From Sarcophilus harrisii (taxonomy: Eukaryota; Chordata; Mammalia; Dasyuromorphia; Dasyuridae): a stretch of 64,000 bases of DNA. A model generated the notes under the pieces. The model had not been told where the DNA came from. It saw only the letters and a list, made by a program, of their open reading frames with translations, and did not search any database. Below, piece after piece: positions 43,905 to 55,590 of the stretch; the stretch's first letter is position 1, and every line of letters begins with the position of its first letter. The stretch covers positions 132,986,804-133,050,803 of the forward strand of contig NC_045429.1 of assembly GCF_902635505.1 (NCBI RefSeq), given 5' to 3'. The translations under genes were made by a program, and so were the position numbers.

Positions 43905-44112
43905 AAGTTCTAAGAGAAGTATAGCACAATAGATAGAAGGCTAGCTTAAAAATCAAGTATCCCCTCTAGTAAATACTTGCTGTGTGAATGTGGAAAAATC
44001 ATGTGATTTTCAGTGTTCCAAACAACTCTTTAAGTTGTAGATGAGTTTTTGACTTGCATCAGCAAGAGAGTTTCCACACTAAAGTTCCTCATACCAATGA
44101 AATAAACAAAAA
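43905..44112 (+). mobile_element. marsupial SINE of unnamed MIR-related type
   Basis: Head AGCACAATAGATAGAAGGC, core TTGCTGTGTGAATGTGG, then a distinctive tail: CAAACAACTCTTTAAGTTGTAG, TTGACTTGCATCAGC, GAGTTTCCACACTAAAG and CATACCAATGAAAT. I recognise the tail as a repeated marsupial SINE motif but do not recall the family name. Confidence 0.55.
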
Positions 44113-44389
44113 CAATAATAATGTAACCTTACAACCTGGTCAACGTAGTATAACTAGGAATTTTTGTATTTAGAACAAGCACCCTTTCAGTTACAGTATG
44201 GAGAAGAAATCAGTTGTGATAGAAAAAGTGTAGGAAACAAAGACCTTCACCTTGGGGGAGGCTTCAGTGCAGGAGTAGAGGCTGGAAGAAGTTTAGGTTA
44301 GCCCCAATCTGGTACCATTCTATTTTAACTTTTCTTGCTTACTATATAACAAGCTCTATTGATTTTTTAATTGAGATCTACATGCATTT

Positions 44390-45250
44390 TTATTGAAGTT
44401 TTTTATTTTCAAAACATATGTAAAGATGATTTTTCAACATTGACCCTTAAAAAACCCTGTATTCCAATTTCCTTCTCTTTCCCCCATCTCCTCTCCTAGA
44501 TGGCAAGTAATACAATATATGTTAAACATGGTAAAAAAATATGTTAAATCCAATATAGCATACATATTTATGCAATTATGTTGCTGCACAAGAAAAATCA
44601 GATCAAAAAGGAAAAAATGAAAAATAAAACAAAATTCAAGTAAACTACAACAAAAAGAGTGAAAATGCTATGTTGTGATCCACACTCAGTTCCCAGTCTT
44701 CTCTCTGGATGTAGATGGCTCTCTTCACCAATGAACAATTGGAACTGGTTTGAATTATCTCATTAAAGTGAGCCACGTCCATCAGAATTGATCATCATAT
44801 AATCTTGTTGTTGCTGTGTACAATGACCTGCTTCTGCTCATTTCACTTAGCATCAGTTCATGTTTCTTCAGGCCTCATTAAAATTATCCTGCTGATCATT
44901 TCTTATAGAACAATATTATTCCATAACATTTATATACCATAATTTATTCAGCCATTCTCCCACTGATGGGCATCCACTAAATTTCCAGTTTCTTGCCATT
45001 ACAAAAAGGGCTGCTACACACATTTTTGCATATGTGGGTCCCTTTTCCTCCTTTAATATCTCTTAGGGATATAAGCCCAGTAGAAACACAGCTGGATCAA
45101 AGGGCATGCACAGCTTGATAGCCCTTCGGGAATAGTTCCAAATTGTTCTCAAGAATGGTTGAATCAGTTCACAACTCTATCAACAATGTATTAGTGTTCC
45201 AGTTTTCCCATATCCCCTCCAACATTCACCATTCTCTTTTCCTGTCATCT
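44390..45250 (-). mobile_element. 5'-truncated L1, antisense
   Basis: 3'UTR (AAGTTTTTTATTTTCAAAAC, TACAATATATGTTAAACATG) and ORF2 end (GCCATTCTCCCACTGATGGG, GGGATATAAGCCCAGTAG), ending near CATTCTCTTTTCCTGTCATC. No clear target duplication. Confidence 0.9.
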
Positions 45251-45299
45251 TAAGTTCTATTATTTCTACTGAAAGAAAGTGCCTTCTAAATTCAGTGTC

Positions 45300-45868
45300 C
45301 TGATATGTGGCCAGACAGGCACACAATCACATTGCTAGTACAATTAAACCATTTAGAATGCCAATGGGGAATTATCAAATAAAAGTGTCTAAGCTATTCA
45401 TAACTTTTAATCCTATAATCAAGGCATTGAGTATCTACCCCCAAGGAAGTCAAAGACAGAAACAAGATTTCAAATAGCAAAACATTCATAACAGCCCTTT
45501 TTGAGATGGCAGAGAATTGAAAACAAAGCTGATACCTAGAATCCAGAAACTGTTGAAGAAACTATGGCATATTAATATGATGGAATATATACATTAGATA
45601 TACAAACACACACATATTAAATATATATACAAATAAAAATGGTAACCATGAGGAATTTGGAGAAATATAAAAAGATTTTTTTGCAACATGATGAATATTG
45701 CAATATGTTTAGAAGACTTGTTTAACCTATATTGGATTGTTTGCTGTCTATTGGAGAGGTTTGGGGGGAGGGAGGAAGAAAAACTTTGGAACACAGATTT
45801 TGCAAAGGTGAATGTTGAAAACTATCTTTGAATGTATTTGGAAAAAATAAAAAGCTATTAAGAATAAG
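45300..45868 (+). mobile_element. L1 ORF2 end and 3'UTR
   Basis: Diverged ORF2 end (TATCTACCCCCAAGG, CATTCATAACAGCCC, GGCATATTAATATGATGG) and the 3'UTR with TTGTTTAACCTATATTGGAT and TGTTGAAAACTATC, ending GGAAAAAATAAAAAGC. Confidence 0.85.
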
Positions 45869-45875
45869 AATTCAA

Positions 45876-46065
45876 GTCAACCTAATATGGAAATATGTTT
45901 GAAATGATTGTACATATATAGTTTCTATATGATTGTTTGCTGTCTTGGGGAGAGGGGAAGTAAGGGAGGGAGACAGAAAAAAATTGGAACTCAAAATCTT
46001 ACAAAGATGAATATTAAAAACTGTCTTTACATGTAATTGGAGAAATAAAATACTATTGTGGGAAA
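45876..46065 (+). mobile_element. second L1 3'UTR in tandem
   Basis: Immediately after the previous tail, another 3'UTR begins: ATATGATTGTTTGCTGTCTT, GGGAGAGGGGAAGTAAGG, CTTTACATGTAATTGG, AATAAAATACTATTG. It belongs to a related but different 3'UTR family (the ATGTAATTGGAG type). Confidence 0.78.
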
Positions 46066-46478
46066 AAAAATTTAAGTTTGTGCTTTAGACAAAGCCCTAG
46101 GCACTCTAGGAAGCACTGATGTTTACTTTAGGAGCTTCTACTTAATCATTATTCTTAACAGGGCAATATTATGAATTGTACATAAATTCCTAATTCCTTT
46201 TATTTATCCTTATCAGTTAACTCTGGGGAAAGGAAGAAAGGATAAGAATATAAGATGTAGATGAAGAATAAGTGGTCTCTGTCATAGGTAGGAAATATAA
46301 GTGGTTAAGGAATAAGAACAATATCAGATATGCCTGCTGTCAAAAGAGACCTTGACTCAGACTCAAGCCAAAAATGAGGGGGTTCACCTACCTTTCTCTT
46401 TCTTAAATAAATTTATTTTTTTCTATGATTAAGCATTAATTTTTTTTTCTCCCTCCAAGAAAGAAATAGTAAGACATT

Positions 46479-46620
46479 AAAAAAAAAAAAAAAGGAAGGA
46501 AGGAAGAAAAAGAAAAAGAAAAGGAGGAGGAAATGAACAGAAAGATTGAAAAAGAAAGAAAAAAGGAAAGAAAGGAAGGGAGAGGAGGAGGGAGGGAGGG
46601 AAGAAAGAAGTGAAGGAAGA
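46479..46620. repeat. polypurine (GGAA/GAAA/GGAG) tract
   Basis: About 140 bp almost without pyrimidines on the plus strand, apart from a short break near 46534-46548. Such tracts can form triplex DNA. It is probably an expansion of the purine-rich L1 3'UTR (here antisense). Confidence 0.88.
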
Positions 46621-46698
46621 ATTATAGAATTCATGTATCACATAAGCATAGTAAAACAAAACAATCCCACAGTAGTCATATTGAAAAATGTTTTCTTA

Positions 46699-46858
46699 AG
46701 GACAGCTAGTTGATGTAGAAAGTAGAACAGCAGCCCTGAAATCAGGAGGACCTGATTTCAAATCGGACCTCAGACATTTAACATTTCCTGGCTGTGTGAC
46801 CCTGGGCAAATCACTCAACCTCAATTGCTTCAGTTAAAAAAAAAAAAAAAAAAAAAAA
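46699..46858 (+). mobile_element. WSINE1-like SINE with perfect target duplication
   Basis: Head GACAGCTAGTTGATGTAG, box B GATTTCAAATCGG, core GGCTGTGTGACCCTGGGC and a 20+ A tail. GAAAAATGTTTTCTTA (16 bp) is exact at 46683-46698 and 46859-46874. It lies inside the antisense L1. Confidence 0.96.
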
Positions 46859-47075
46859 GAAAAATGTTTTCTTATTTCTGCATATTTGTCCTAAGGTAAG
46901 CAGTATTCTTTTTTTTTTTTTTTTAAATCTTATAGGATCCTGACTGATCACTTAGTTGATCAGAATTCTTAAGTCTTTCAAAATTGTTCATTATTCTTTT
47001 ATTGATGCTCTGTAGTATAAATTATTAGTTTTCCTCAATTCATTCTACTTCACTCTTCTTTTACTCCCAATGTCT

Positions 47076-48223
47076 GGTGGGCCAGAGGAGGCTCTCCAAA
47101 TGTGTCTCATGAATTTTCAGCAATATAGCTTAGTCATTTAATTATTAATCTCATTCTCTCTCATCTCCTTCTGTTGACTTTTGTGAGAAATGGTATCCTT
47201 AATTTTTTAATATTGTAAACTAAACAATCATCAACAAATATGAACTTTTTATGTTCAAAGCCCAGGACTTATATATGAATCAGGAATATATTACCTGCAT
47301 TAATATGGTAGAACTAATAGTATCTTGTTTGTCTCTGTCCCTTTCTGAAATTCTGCTTTCCTCTTTGCATTTTTAATGTTTCATTGATATTCTTTTTAAA
47401 AATTATTCTTCCCTAACTTTTACTCTTCTTTATAACTCTCCATCCTCTCTCTTCTCTTCACCAAATAGAAGTCCTCCCTTATAACAAATAAGAGCAAGCA
47501 AAACAAATTTGTGTTGTATTGGTCAAAATTTTCCTGATTAGGTTCACTTCCTTAAATCTATTCATAAAGAATTCCTAACAGTGGAGTCTGCTTCACCTTC
47601 AGGTGTGTTGAGATTCTGAGATCATTTTAGATCTTGGATCATAATATGCTTGCAAAGCAAAATCATAAAATAACTGTAGCATGGTCCTTGTAAGAGAAAT
47701 TAAATGGGGCTTTCAATTTGTTAGCTTAGTAATAAATGTGTCTATCTACAATAAATTTGTCTACAAAGCATATGAACTATTAGATAAACTATTAATTCAA
47801 TAATCATCATATGAATATATAATTATTAATAAGAATAATAGATCTCTGTACACAAAATACATAATAAGTAATGGACCAATACCTTTATACTTGGCCCAGG
47901 TGACTTGCCTGAGCATAGCCACATGAACTTAATAACTTCAAATAGAAAGGGAAAAAAAAAAAAAAAGAAGACAACAATGTGGGGGAAAGGGAGAGAACAG
48001 CAAAGAGGGAGTTCTGATAGACAAGGATAAACAGCGCGGGGATGTCATGATTTTATTGGCTAGGAAGAAGTAGGAAGAAGAAAAGATGGCAAATCTAGAG
48101 ACCCTGCCTACTCTTTCACTCATTCCAAGTCACAAAATCCTGTGTTAGAAAAAACTCTAGGGTATACTTTACCATCCACTTACAAGTAGGAAAATACTTC
48201 CTACCTCAAACTTTATAAATAGT
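47076..48223. other. AT-rich sequence, nothing firm
   Basis: 47120-47640 may be further degraded antisense L1 (pyrimidine-rich, CTTTTACTCTTC), but I cannot place it. 47640-48223 has no recognised element. An A-run lies at about 47950-47965. Confidence 0.4.
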
Positions 48224-49235
48224 CAGTTTTCAAAGAAATTGAAACTATTTCTAGGTATATGAAAAGATGCTCCAAGTCATTATTAATCAGAGAAATGCAA
48301 ATTAAGACAAACTCTGAGATACCACTACATATCTGTCAAATTGGCTAAAATGATAGGGAAAGATAATGTGGAATGTTGGAGGGGATGTGGGAAAACTGGG
48401 ACAATGATGCATTGTTGGTGGAATTGTGAACACATTCAGCCATTCTGGAGAGCAATTTGGAACTATGCTCAAAAAATTATCAAACTGTGCATACCCTTTG
48501 ACCCAGCAGTGTTACTACTGGGCTTACATCCCAAAGAGATTTTAAAGAAAGAATAGGGACCTATATATGCACAAATGTTTGTGGCCACTCTTTGTAGTGG
48601 CCAGAAACTGGAAACTGAGTAGATGCATATCAATTGGAAAATGGCTGAATAAATTGTGGTATATGAATGTTATGGAATGTTATTGTTCTGTAAGTAATGA
48701 CCAGCAGGATGATTTCAGAAAAGCCTGGAGAGACTTACATGAACTGATGCTGAGTGAAATGAGCAGGACCAGGAGATTATTATATACTTCAACAACACTA
48801 TATGATGATCAATTTTGATGGACCTGGCCATCTTCATCAATGAGATGAACCAAATCAGTTCCAATAGAGCAGTAATGAACTGAACCAGTTACACCCAGCG
48901 AAAGAACTCTGGGAGATGACTATGAACCACTACATAGAATTCCCAATTCCTCTATTTTTGTCCACCTGCATTTTTGATTTCCTTCACAGGCTGTTATTTC
49001 AAAGTCCGATTCTTCTTGTGCAGCAAAATAATTGTCTGGACATGTATACATATATTGTATTTAATATATATATTTTAGCATATTTAACATGTACTGATCT
49101 ACCTGCCATCTGGGGGAGGGGGAGGGAGAAGGAGGGGAAAATTTTGAACAAATTGCAATTGTCAATGCTGAAAAATTACCCAAGCATATATATCTTGTAA
49201 ATAAAAAGCTATAATGATAAAAAATATATTAAAAA
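48224..49235 (+). mobile_element. L1 ORF2 C-terminal region and 3'UTR
   Basis: The most complete sense L1 tail. It begins at CAGTTTTCAAAGAAATTGAAA and the translation includes MMHCWWNCEHIQPFWRAIWN and LCIPFDPAVLLLGLHPKEIL, then QQDDFRKAWRDLHELMLSEM. The 3'UTR (CATCTGGGGGAGGGGGAGGG, TCTTGTAAATAAAAAGC) is intact to the A-rich tail. About 1 kb; the cysteine-containing CWWNC block is the C-terminal zinc-knuckle-like region of L1 ORF2. Confidence 0.93.
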
Positions 49236-50059
49236 AATTAAAAAAAGAGTTGGTTTATAAAGAAGGAAATCTAACCCTAAAGCTTAAGTTTATTCCACTT
49301 GACTATTAAGTTTCCATAGTATTAAATCATGTATCCTGCTCCAAGACTATAATGGAAAGTTTTTACTTTAATCCTATGATCTTCTTGGAGAATAATCTTG
49401 TACTAGAGAAGGAGCAACTTCTTCTACAACCCTTAACCTTCATTCAAATGGTTAGAAGATATCATATGTTAACTATGGCATTTCAAGGGATAGTAAAATA
49501 GAGACATAAGCATAAAGAATCAGTTGTTAAATATAAAATTACTAAGAAGGATAGGGCTAGGAACACACTGCACCAAAAGAAAGGAAGGAACATTCCATTC
49601 TTCCTTAATCTTTTTGGTGTATTTATACCAGTCCATTAAATGTTCTGCTAAATCAATCACCAAGAAAGTCATAATAATATATATATATATAAATATTCTT
49701 TCATTTTAAAATTTGGATACTAAAGATCATGAACAGAAGATTTTTCTAAATTTAGAAAAGGTTATTCCTTTATGTGAATGGTATGGGGATATATCAGGTG
49801 TTCAAGGAGGACTAGTACTTCAGGTAGAAGGGCTTGCTGAGACCTTTATGCTCATCTATCTTTGGTGTCTTCCTTGGTCATTTCTCATCTATGACGCCAA
49901 GAAGCTGTAATATTTGTAGTAGCTACACAACTTAACTGTCAGGTTAAATTAGGTTAAGAGTAACCAACAGGTCTCAAAAAACCCACAATTAGGAAAATGT
50001 CTACCTCAAGCATATAAAAACTTTCTATTGACAGAATGATAGAACAATTTGTTGCAACA
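49236..50059. other. no recognised element
   Basis: AT-rich with a short TA microsatellite at about 49676-49691. Nothing coding. Confidence 0.45.
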
Positions 50060-50310
50060 GTCAGGAAGATAGTTGAAGCAAACATTGTGGAGCATGGAGA
50101 GCTGGAAAGATTTCAAGGTCATCCACTGCATCCTGGGCCATCATCAGTAATCTTGACTTTTGTCTTTCCATTAAACCTTAAATAGCTCTGGAAGAGAGAG
50201 TGAGACAACTTTAGGCAACTCTTTTTCATTTAAATCCAATTGTCAAGACGTCATCCTATGGAATCATTACTTCTTTGAAAACAATGGACAAACAACTCCA
50301 ACAATGAATA
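50060..50310 (+). mobile_element. RTE-type LINE 3' end
   Basis: GGTCATCCACTGCATCCTGG, GCCATCATCAGTAATCTTG, GAGAGAGTGAGACAACTTTAG, AATCCAATTGTCAAGACGTC and the tail AACAATGGACAAACAACTCC match the 3' end of the marsupial RTE family (GAACGAAGGACAAACAACAA). Confidence 0.82.
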
Positions 50311-50784
50311 GTACAATATTGTATATCATGCAACATACTCCTCCTTCAACAAACTTGGTTTAACTTTCCACAATTATCTGAGGAATAGGACAGGGATTCA
50401 AAGATAAATAAGATCATCAGATCCTGCTCTCAAAGAGCTTGCAGTCTAGAAAAGGGATGTTCAGCAATCCATAATCAAATTATTGGTGATTAATTTTACC
50501 AAATTTTGTTAGTAGTTGGTTAAAGAATATATAATAGTTCAGTTTCATATATAATCTTCCTTTTTATATTCTAAAATATTTGTTTGTTAATAATTAAGTT
50601 TATAATAAAAGGTAAAATTAAAAATCCTTTGCTTGATCTTACCATATCCTCAAATTATTGTTAACCTTTATTTCCTTTTTAATAGCCATACTCCTAAAAT
50701 AACCTCTCTATATTTTTGCTTCTGCTGTCTCATTTCTCATTCAACTTAAATATATGCATATATATTATTATTACTTAAAAATCT

Positions 50785-50858
50785 TTTTTGGGACAACTAG
50801 ATGACTTCCTAACTGTGTGACCCTGGACAAGTCATATAACCCCAACTGCCTCAGCAAA
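50785..50858 (+). mobile_element. WSINE1-like SINE with internal deletion
   Basis: Head GGGACAACTAGATG runs directly into CTTCCTAACTGTGTGACCC, CAAGTCATATAACCCCAAC and TGCCTCAGC plus A tail; about 75 bp of the head/core is missing. Confidence 0.82.
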
Positions 50859-51079
50859 AAAACAACCCTTCTTTTCCTCACTCTTCTAATCCTCTCTCCA
50901 AATGACAATGAAACAAAACCAAAAATCACAAAGACAAAGGACTGAGAGATAAAGGACTCAGACTATAGAATGTGATTTCATATGTACACATACACATATA
51001 ATGTCTATAGAAATGAACAGTTGTATAAATATATATTATATATGAGTATATGTATAAATATGAATACATATATATGGAG

Positions 51080-51300
51080 ACAGAGACAGAGATTCTTCTG
51101 CAATTATGGTTGGTCATTACTTTGATTAGAGTTCTGAATTCTTTCGAGTTATTTCTCTTTACCATATTGCTTTCACTGCATGAATTGTTTTCCTTAGTTC
51201 TGTTCATTTCTCTTCGCATCTGGTCATATAAGTCTTTCTATGTTTCTATGAAATCATTTCCACTATGTCTTATAGAACAAAAATATTCCATCACATTTTT
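51080..51300 (-). mobile_element. L1 3' fragment, antisense
   Basis: TTAGTTCTGTTCATTTCTC, CATATAAGTCTTTCTATG, TCTTATAGAACAAAAATATTCC are the antisense ORF2 end of one L1 family. AT-rich simple sequence at 50975-51075 marks its tail side. Confidence 0.78.
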
Positions 51301-51615
51301 ATGTGCAATTCTTTTAAACATTTTCATATTTTTCATGTTATTCAAGAAAAATCAGATCAAAAAAGAAGAAAAAAACATGAGAAAGAAAAACAAGCAAACA
51401 ACTAAAAAAGGTGAAAATACTATACTTAGATCTAATCTCTATAATTCTTTCTCTGGATGTGTATGGTGTTTTCTATCCCAAGTCTAGAACCACTACATTG
51501 TTGAAAAGAGCCAAGTCTATCACAGTTAATCATCACATAATCTTATTATTGTGTACAATATTCTTATGGTTCTTAGTTCATGTAGGTCTTTCTAGGCTTT
51601 TCTGAAATCAGTCTA

Positions 51616-52214
51616 TGTTGGAATCCTTACAAAGTGTTAACTCACTAGGGTTGATAGAGACAATAATTATCTAATTTAGCATGGTTCAGTATGATTGATC
51701 TGATCCTATGAGGAGATGTTATGGGCCAGAACTTGAAACAAGGTACTAAGTGGAATTGAGGAAACAATGGTTAAATCTAGTTTAGCATTGATTTAATCAT
51801 ACAACAAATAATGGTTTCCCAGTGATATAATGATTGGTGTGTACTCAGTGAACAGCATATAAGCAAGAAGCTCTCAGAGCCAAAGAATACTGTGGGAGAT
51901 ACAGAAGCCCACAAGCCCACTCTGGGAGGTGAAGTCAGATTCATTCCATCTTCCACCTTTCTGCTGACTGGAGGCTGAAAAAAGCAGAGTCAAAGGACAA
52001 GCTGCAAGAGCTCTTGGAACCAAGCAGAGAGATAGGCCTCTAAGAAAGCTAACCAGGCCCAAGGAAAGAGATAAGAAATAAACGTTTGGATTTTATCAGC
52101 TGGCTGTATTTGGAGTGATTATTACTCTGAACTGAAACTAAGGCTGCCTCCCAGAAAACCTCCCCAGAAACCTGCTCCTAGAGAGAACCATTATATTTTA
52201 AAGAGAACACCACA
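51616..52214 (+). mobile_element. solo LTR inserted in the antisense L1
   Basis: About 599 bp, beginning TGTTGG and ending near CACA; the L1 reads on directly after it at GCCTGCTCATTATTTC. A TATA-like CATATAAGC (near 51857) and AATAAA (near 52076) are in the expected order. Same family as 59662-60273. No internal retroviral sequence. Its U3 contains an imperfect tandem repeat of about 100 bp. Fossil. Confidence 0.82.
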
Positions 52215-53006
52215 AGCCTGCTCATTATTTCTTATGGAAAAATAATATTCCATTATATTCCTATACCATAACTTATTCAGCCATTCTCCAACTGATGAGC
52301 ATCCACTCAATTCTAGTTCCTTGTCACTTCAAAAAGAGCAGCTACAAACATTTTTGCACATGTGGATCCTTTTTCTTCTTTTATGATATCTTTGGAATTC
52401 AGATCCAGTAGAGTTCTGTCATATTTCTATACCTTAACTTACTCAGCCATTCTTCAGTTTATGGCCAACATTTTAATGGTCATTCAGATTCCCGTACTTT
52501 GACATCTCAAAAAGAGTTATATTTTTTGCATCTTCTTAGAGTTTATTTTGCTTAACTCTAACCCTTAAAGAATCCTTCCACTAAATCCTCCTTTTTTCTT
52601 CTTCCATTTCCCAGTTAAGTGATGTGTTTTTTTGTACTTAACACTAATTATTTGCCCTTTCTTTGGTTAATTCAGATAAAAGTGAGGTTAAATGTTACCT
52701 GCTTCCTCTCAACCTCTCCTTGTTTGAATAGATATTTACTCGGTAACCTCTGATTATGTAGGACAATTTTTCCCAAACTTTCCCTTTTCCCCCAGTATAT
52801 TTCTCTTCCACTCCCATTTTTAAAGATCATCAATATATAATAGAAGCATTTCCAAATCTCCCTCTATGAACTGCTATGATATAGTTTGGTGGGGACATAT
52901 GTATCACTTCCCTATGTTATCCTTATTTAGTACCTTTTTATATTTCTCCTAACTCCTGTCTGAACTTCAAAGTTTCTACACAGCTGTAGTCTTTTCATCA
53001 AGAATG

Positions 53007-53144
53007 CTAGGTGGATAGAGCACCTGCCCTGAAGTCAGAAGGACCGGAGTTCAAATGTGACCTCAGACACTTAACACTTCCTACTTGTGTGACTCTGGGC
53101 AAGTCACTTAACCCCAATTGCCTCAATGTGCCGCCAAAAAAAAA
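53007..53144 (+). mobile_element. WSINE1-like SINE in HAL1-like element
   Basis: Head CTAGGTGGATAGAGCACC, GGAGTTCAAATGTGACC, core TTGTGTGACTCTGGGCAAG and A tail. Nearly complete. It is nested in the antisense HAL1-like copy, which resumes after the tail. Confidence 0.93.
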
Positions 53145-54517
53145 AGATAGAGAATCCTCCCTGTGGGATTATACTCAGATTTTCTGGTTGTATTATTCTT
53201 GGCTGTACGTCTATATCTTTTGCCTTTAAAATGTAGTATTCCAAATTTTCTGCTCTTTTACAGTGGTGACTGCAAAATTGTGTAAGATTCTGATTGTGGC
53301 TCCTCAAAACTAGAGTTCTTTCTTTTTGGTTGCTTTAAGTACTTTTTTTTTTCTTCTATTTTTGGTCCTGGAAGCCCTGGATTTTGTCTATAATGCTCCT
53401 GAAAATTTTCATTTGCAAGCTTTTTTTCAAAAGATATCTGATATATTATTTTTATTTCTACTTTGTTCTCTAATTCTAAGACCCCCAAGCAATTTAAAAT
53501 TTTTTTTGAAACATATTATCTGTATTTCTATTTTCTTAGGTTTTTTTTTTTTGTTGTTGTTGTTGTTGTTTTTTTTTTTTTTTTGCTATGAGATACTACT
53601 TATACTTTCTTTTCTTTCTTTTTTCTCTATTTATATGTGACATTGCTTTAATAGTTCTCATTTCTCATGGAGTCCTCGACTTTTATTTTGTCAATTCTTA
53701 TTTTAAAGGAGTTTGTTGATTGAGCAAGCTTTTGTATCTTTTGGGCCAAACAATCAAGTTCCTCTTCAAGTCTTTCTTCCACAACTCTTGTTTAATTTCT
53801 AATTGTTTACTTCTAGCAGCCTAATTTCATTGGAAAAAAAACATTTTTCAAGTCAGTTGTAAATCTTGCTTCATCTCTTTGGAGAATTCTAGTTGAGATT
53901 GTACCCATTCTCTATTTTTGAGGCTTTAGATACTTTAGAGTCATTCTCTTCTGGATTTATGTCTTGATCATTCCAAATCAATACTTTTACTATAATAGCT
54001 TTTTATAATAAGATCGTTTTTTTGTTTGCTTGCTTAATTCAGTCTACTTTTTGACTTCAAACTTGATATTAGGACTATGCATATTTCTGGAGAAAAGATA
54101 TGGGTATGGGCTAGACCTGTTATTGATTTCTTGAAGATACTGAGTGTTGTATTCTTCCAGGATCTCAGGAAAAGCTGGGAACTTTTAAATTGTCATTGTT
54201 CTCAAAGTAGTCTGATTCAAATAAAATCTGATTGCCGCATCAAGCCTTCTATATAAGTTCTGCATGCTCCTTCTCTGTCAATGCTACTGGACGCAGTCAC
54301 TTTTAGTCAGAAGACTCCATAATCTATATTTCCAATCTTCTATTTTTTCTCTATTTACACATCTCCAAATGCTGGCTGACCATCTCTTTCTGGATATCTT
54401 GTAGGCATCAAGGTCAAAACTGATCTCTTTTTACCCATTTCTCCAAATAATTTTCCTATTCTGTTGAGGATATCACCATTCTTTCAGTCTATGCGGTTCG
54501 TAATATAGGAATCAACT

Positions 54518-55045
54518 TGTGAGGGATGTAGAAGACCCTTACCCAAAAATGACTACTCAGAGATTACTCAGTAGAAGGCAGAAAAGTTGTTTATTGAAAA
54601 CCTCCGGAGGATGAGCCGTCCCATCACGAGATAAGAAAGAGAAAGCTCGAGGTAGGAGGGCTAAAGAAGTAGTAAAGATACATAGCTTACAAGAAATTAC
54701 ATCACAAGTAAGAGAGCATTGAGAAGGGGAGGGGGAGGCATCTAATTGGTTGTTGCTATTTGGGGAGATTGGAATGGAAGGTTTCTGTTTCCCTTAAATC
54801 TCCTGATTTCAAGGAAACAGAAAGTCAGACCTTCAGGCTTAATCAACCAGACAGTGGTCCAGCTAATAGACTAAATATCGATAAATGTCAAATACCAATA
54901 AATGTCATCAGCTCAGGTTAAGTAAATATGTTTCTAGCTGGCCAAGGCTCAAGTATATATGAGCCTGCACATATTATACAGGTTGTAGGGGAAACACAGA
55001 AATAATGAAAATAAAATACAGAAAAAGAATTCATACATCCCTGTA
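54518..55045 (-). mobile_element. solo LTR within the L2
   Basis: About 528 bp with inverted ends (AGGGATGTA at left, TACATCCCT at right). On the minus strand the promoter/poly-A order fits an LTR, with AATAAA in TTTCAATAAACAACTTTTC near 54590. Surrounded by continuous L2. No internal sequence. Exact ends uncertain by a few bases. Confidence 0.75.
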
Positions 55046-55120
55046 AGTTCTTCACCTTATCTCTCTCTATTCCATATAAACTTTACCTTTTTATTTTCAC
55101 TCAACCCCCCATATTAAATT

Positions 55121-55590
55121 CCTCAAAAAGTGAAGAATGCATGGAATCATCTGCAATGAATTCATGGACTCAAACCTGTCTTTGAGTCAAGGGGAATTTA
55201 TTTAGATGAGCATGTAGGCAAAATTCCTGAAGTATCCTTTAGTAAGGAAAAGATGGGAATAATAAGGTGGGCAAAATTCCAAATGAACACACAATTAACA
55301 AGGAAGAAGGTAGAACTTTATATGAGAAAAGACATACCAAGATATGCTTGCCTCGGAAAGTAATAACCTAGGCAGAGGTGGGGTTGGGTAGGAGAAAAAC
55401 TAACATTTGTAACTTGGTCTCCTGATTGTATTTCGTGACTGTGGGATCAAAATAGTCTTGTCAATGCAAGAAATTCAACAAAGGCTCACTTAAATTCAAC
55501 AAAAGCCCTCTTCTGTCTATGTCTCTATGGCCTACTTAATTACCAGGGACCTGGTCTTTCGTTGGGGTTTTATTCACTAAATCAGAATTA
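55121..55590 (-). mobile_element. second solo LTR-like insertion in the same L2
   Basis: Sits between CATATTAAAT and the point where the L2 resumes (about 55591). Its left part on the minus strand (AATAAATTCCCCTTGACTC, then GTTTGAGTCCATGAATTC) resembles the R/U5 of the LTR at 58137-58713, so the two are probably of one broad family. Ends approximate. Confidence 0.6.

Larger units (their letters stand above)
46405..47075 (-). mobile_element. L1 3'UTR, antisense, with polypurine tract and nested SINE
   Basis: AATAAATTTATTTTTTTCTATG, then a polypurine stretch at about 46479-46620, ATCACATAAGCATAGTAAAAC, ACAATCCCACAGTAGTCATA and, beyond the SINE (46699-46858), TCTTAAGTCTTTCAAAATTG and ATTGATGCTCTGTAGTATAA. 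Antisense tail of an L1 family whose 3'UTR is purine-rich. Confidence 0.7.
51301..54250 (-). mobile_element. HAL1-like/L1 element, antisense, interrupted twice
   Basis: Antisense 3'UTR and ORF2 end (51340-51615 and 52215-52550: TTATTCAGCCATTCTCCAAC), a pyrimidine-rich linker (52560-52990) and ORF1-type sequence (53145-53980: GGATTATACTCAGATTTTCTGG, TTCTGATTGTGGCTCC, CTCATTTCTCATGGAGTCC). Same plan as 32155-34535, without the reverse transcriptase. It was later split by a solo LTR (51616-52214) and a SINE (53007-53144). Runs of T and TTG repeats at 53540-53584 add length. The right end near 54000-54250 is uncertain. Confidence 0.68.

Noticed and set aside
46479-46620. CRISPR-like or satellite array
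   Set aside because: Simple purine tract without unit-and-spacer structure; no array of any kind occurs in the window.
48341-48818. two neighbouring plus-strand frames with a Cys/Trp motif as a host gene
   Set aside because: They translate the L1 ORF2 C-terminus (IPFDPAVLLLG block), the same as at 3237 and 29603.
51050-51487. 145-codon plus-strand frame, hydrophobic
   Set aside because: It reads antisense L1 3' sequence; hydrophobicity follows from T-rich DNA.
2392-53144. tRNA genes at the GGTTCAAATC-like box B words
   Set aside because: All sit in SINE heads that lack a folded cloverleaf and continue into the CORE body.
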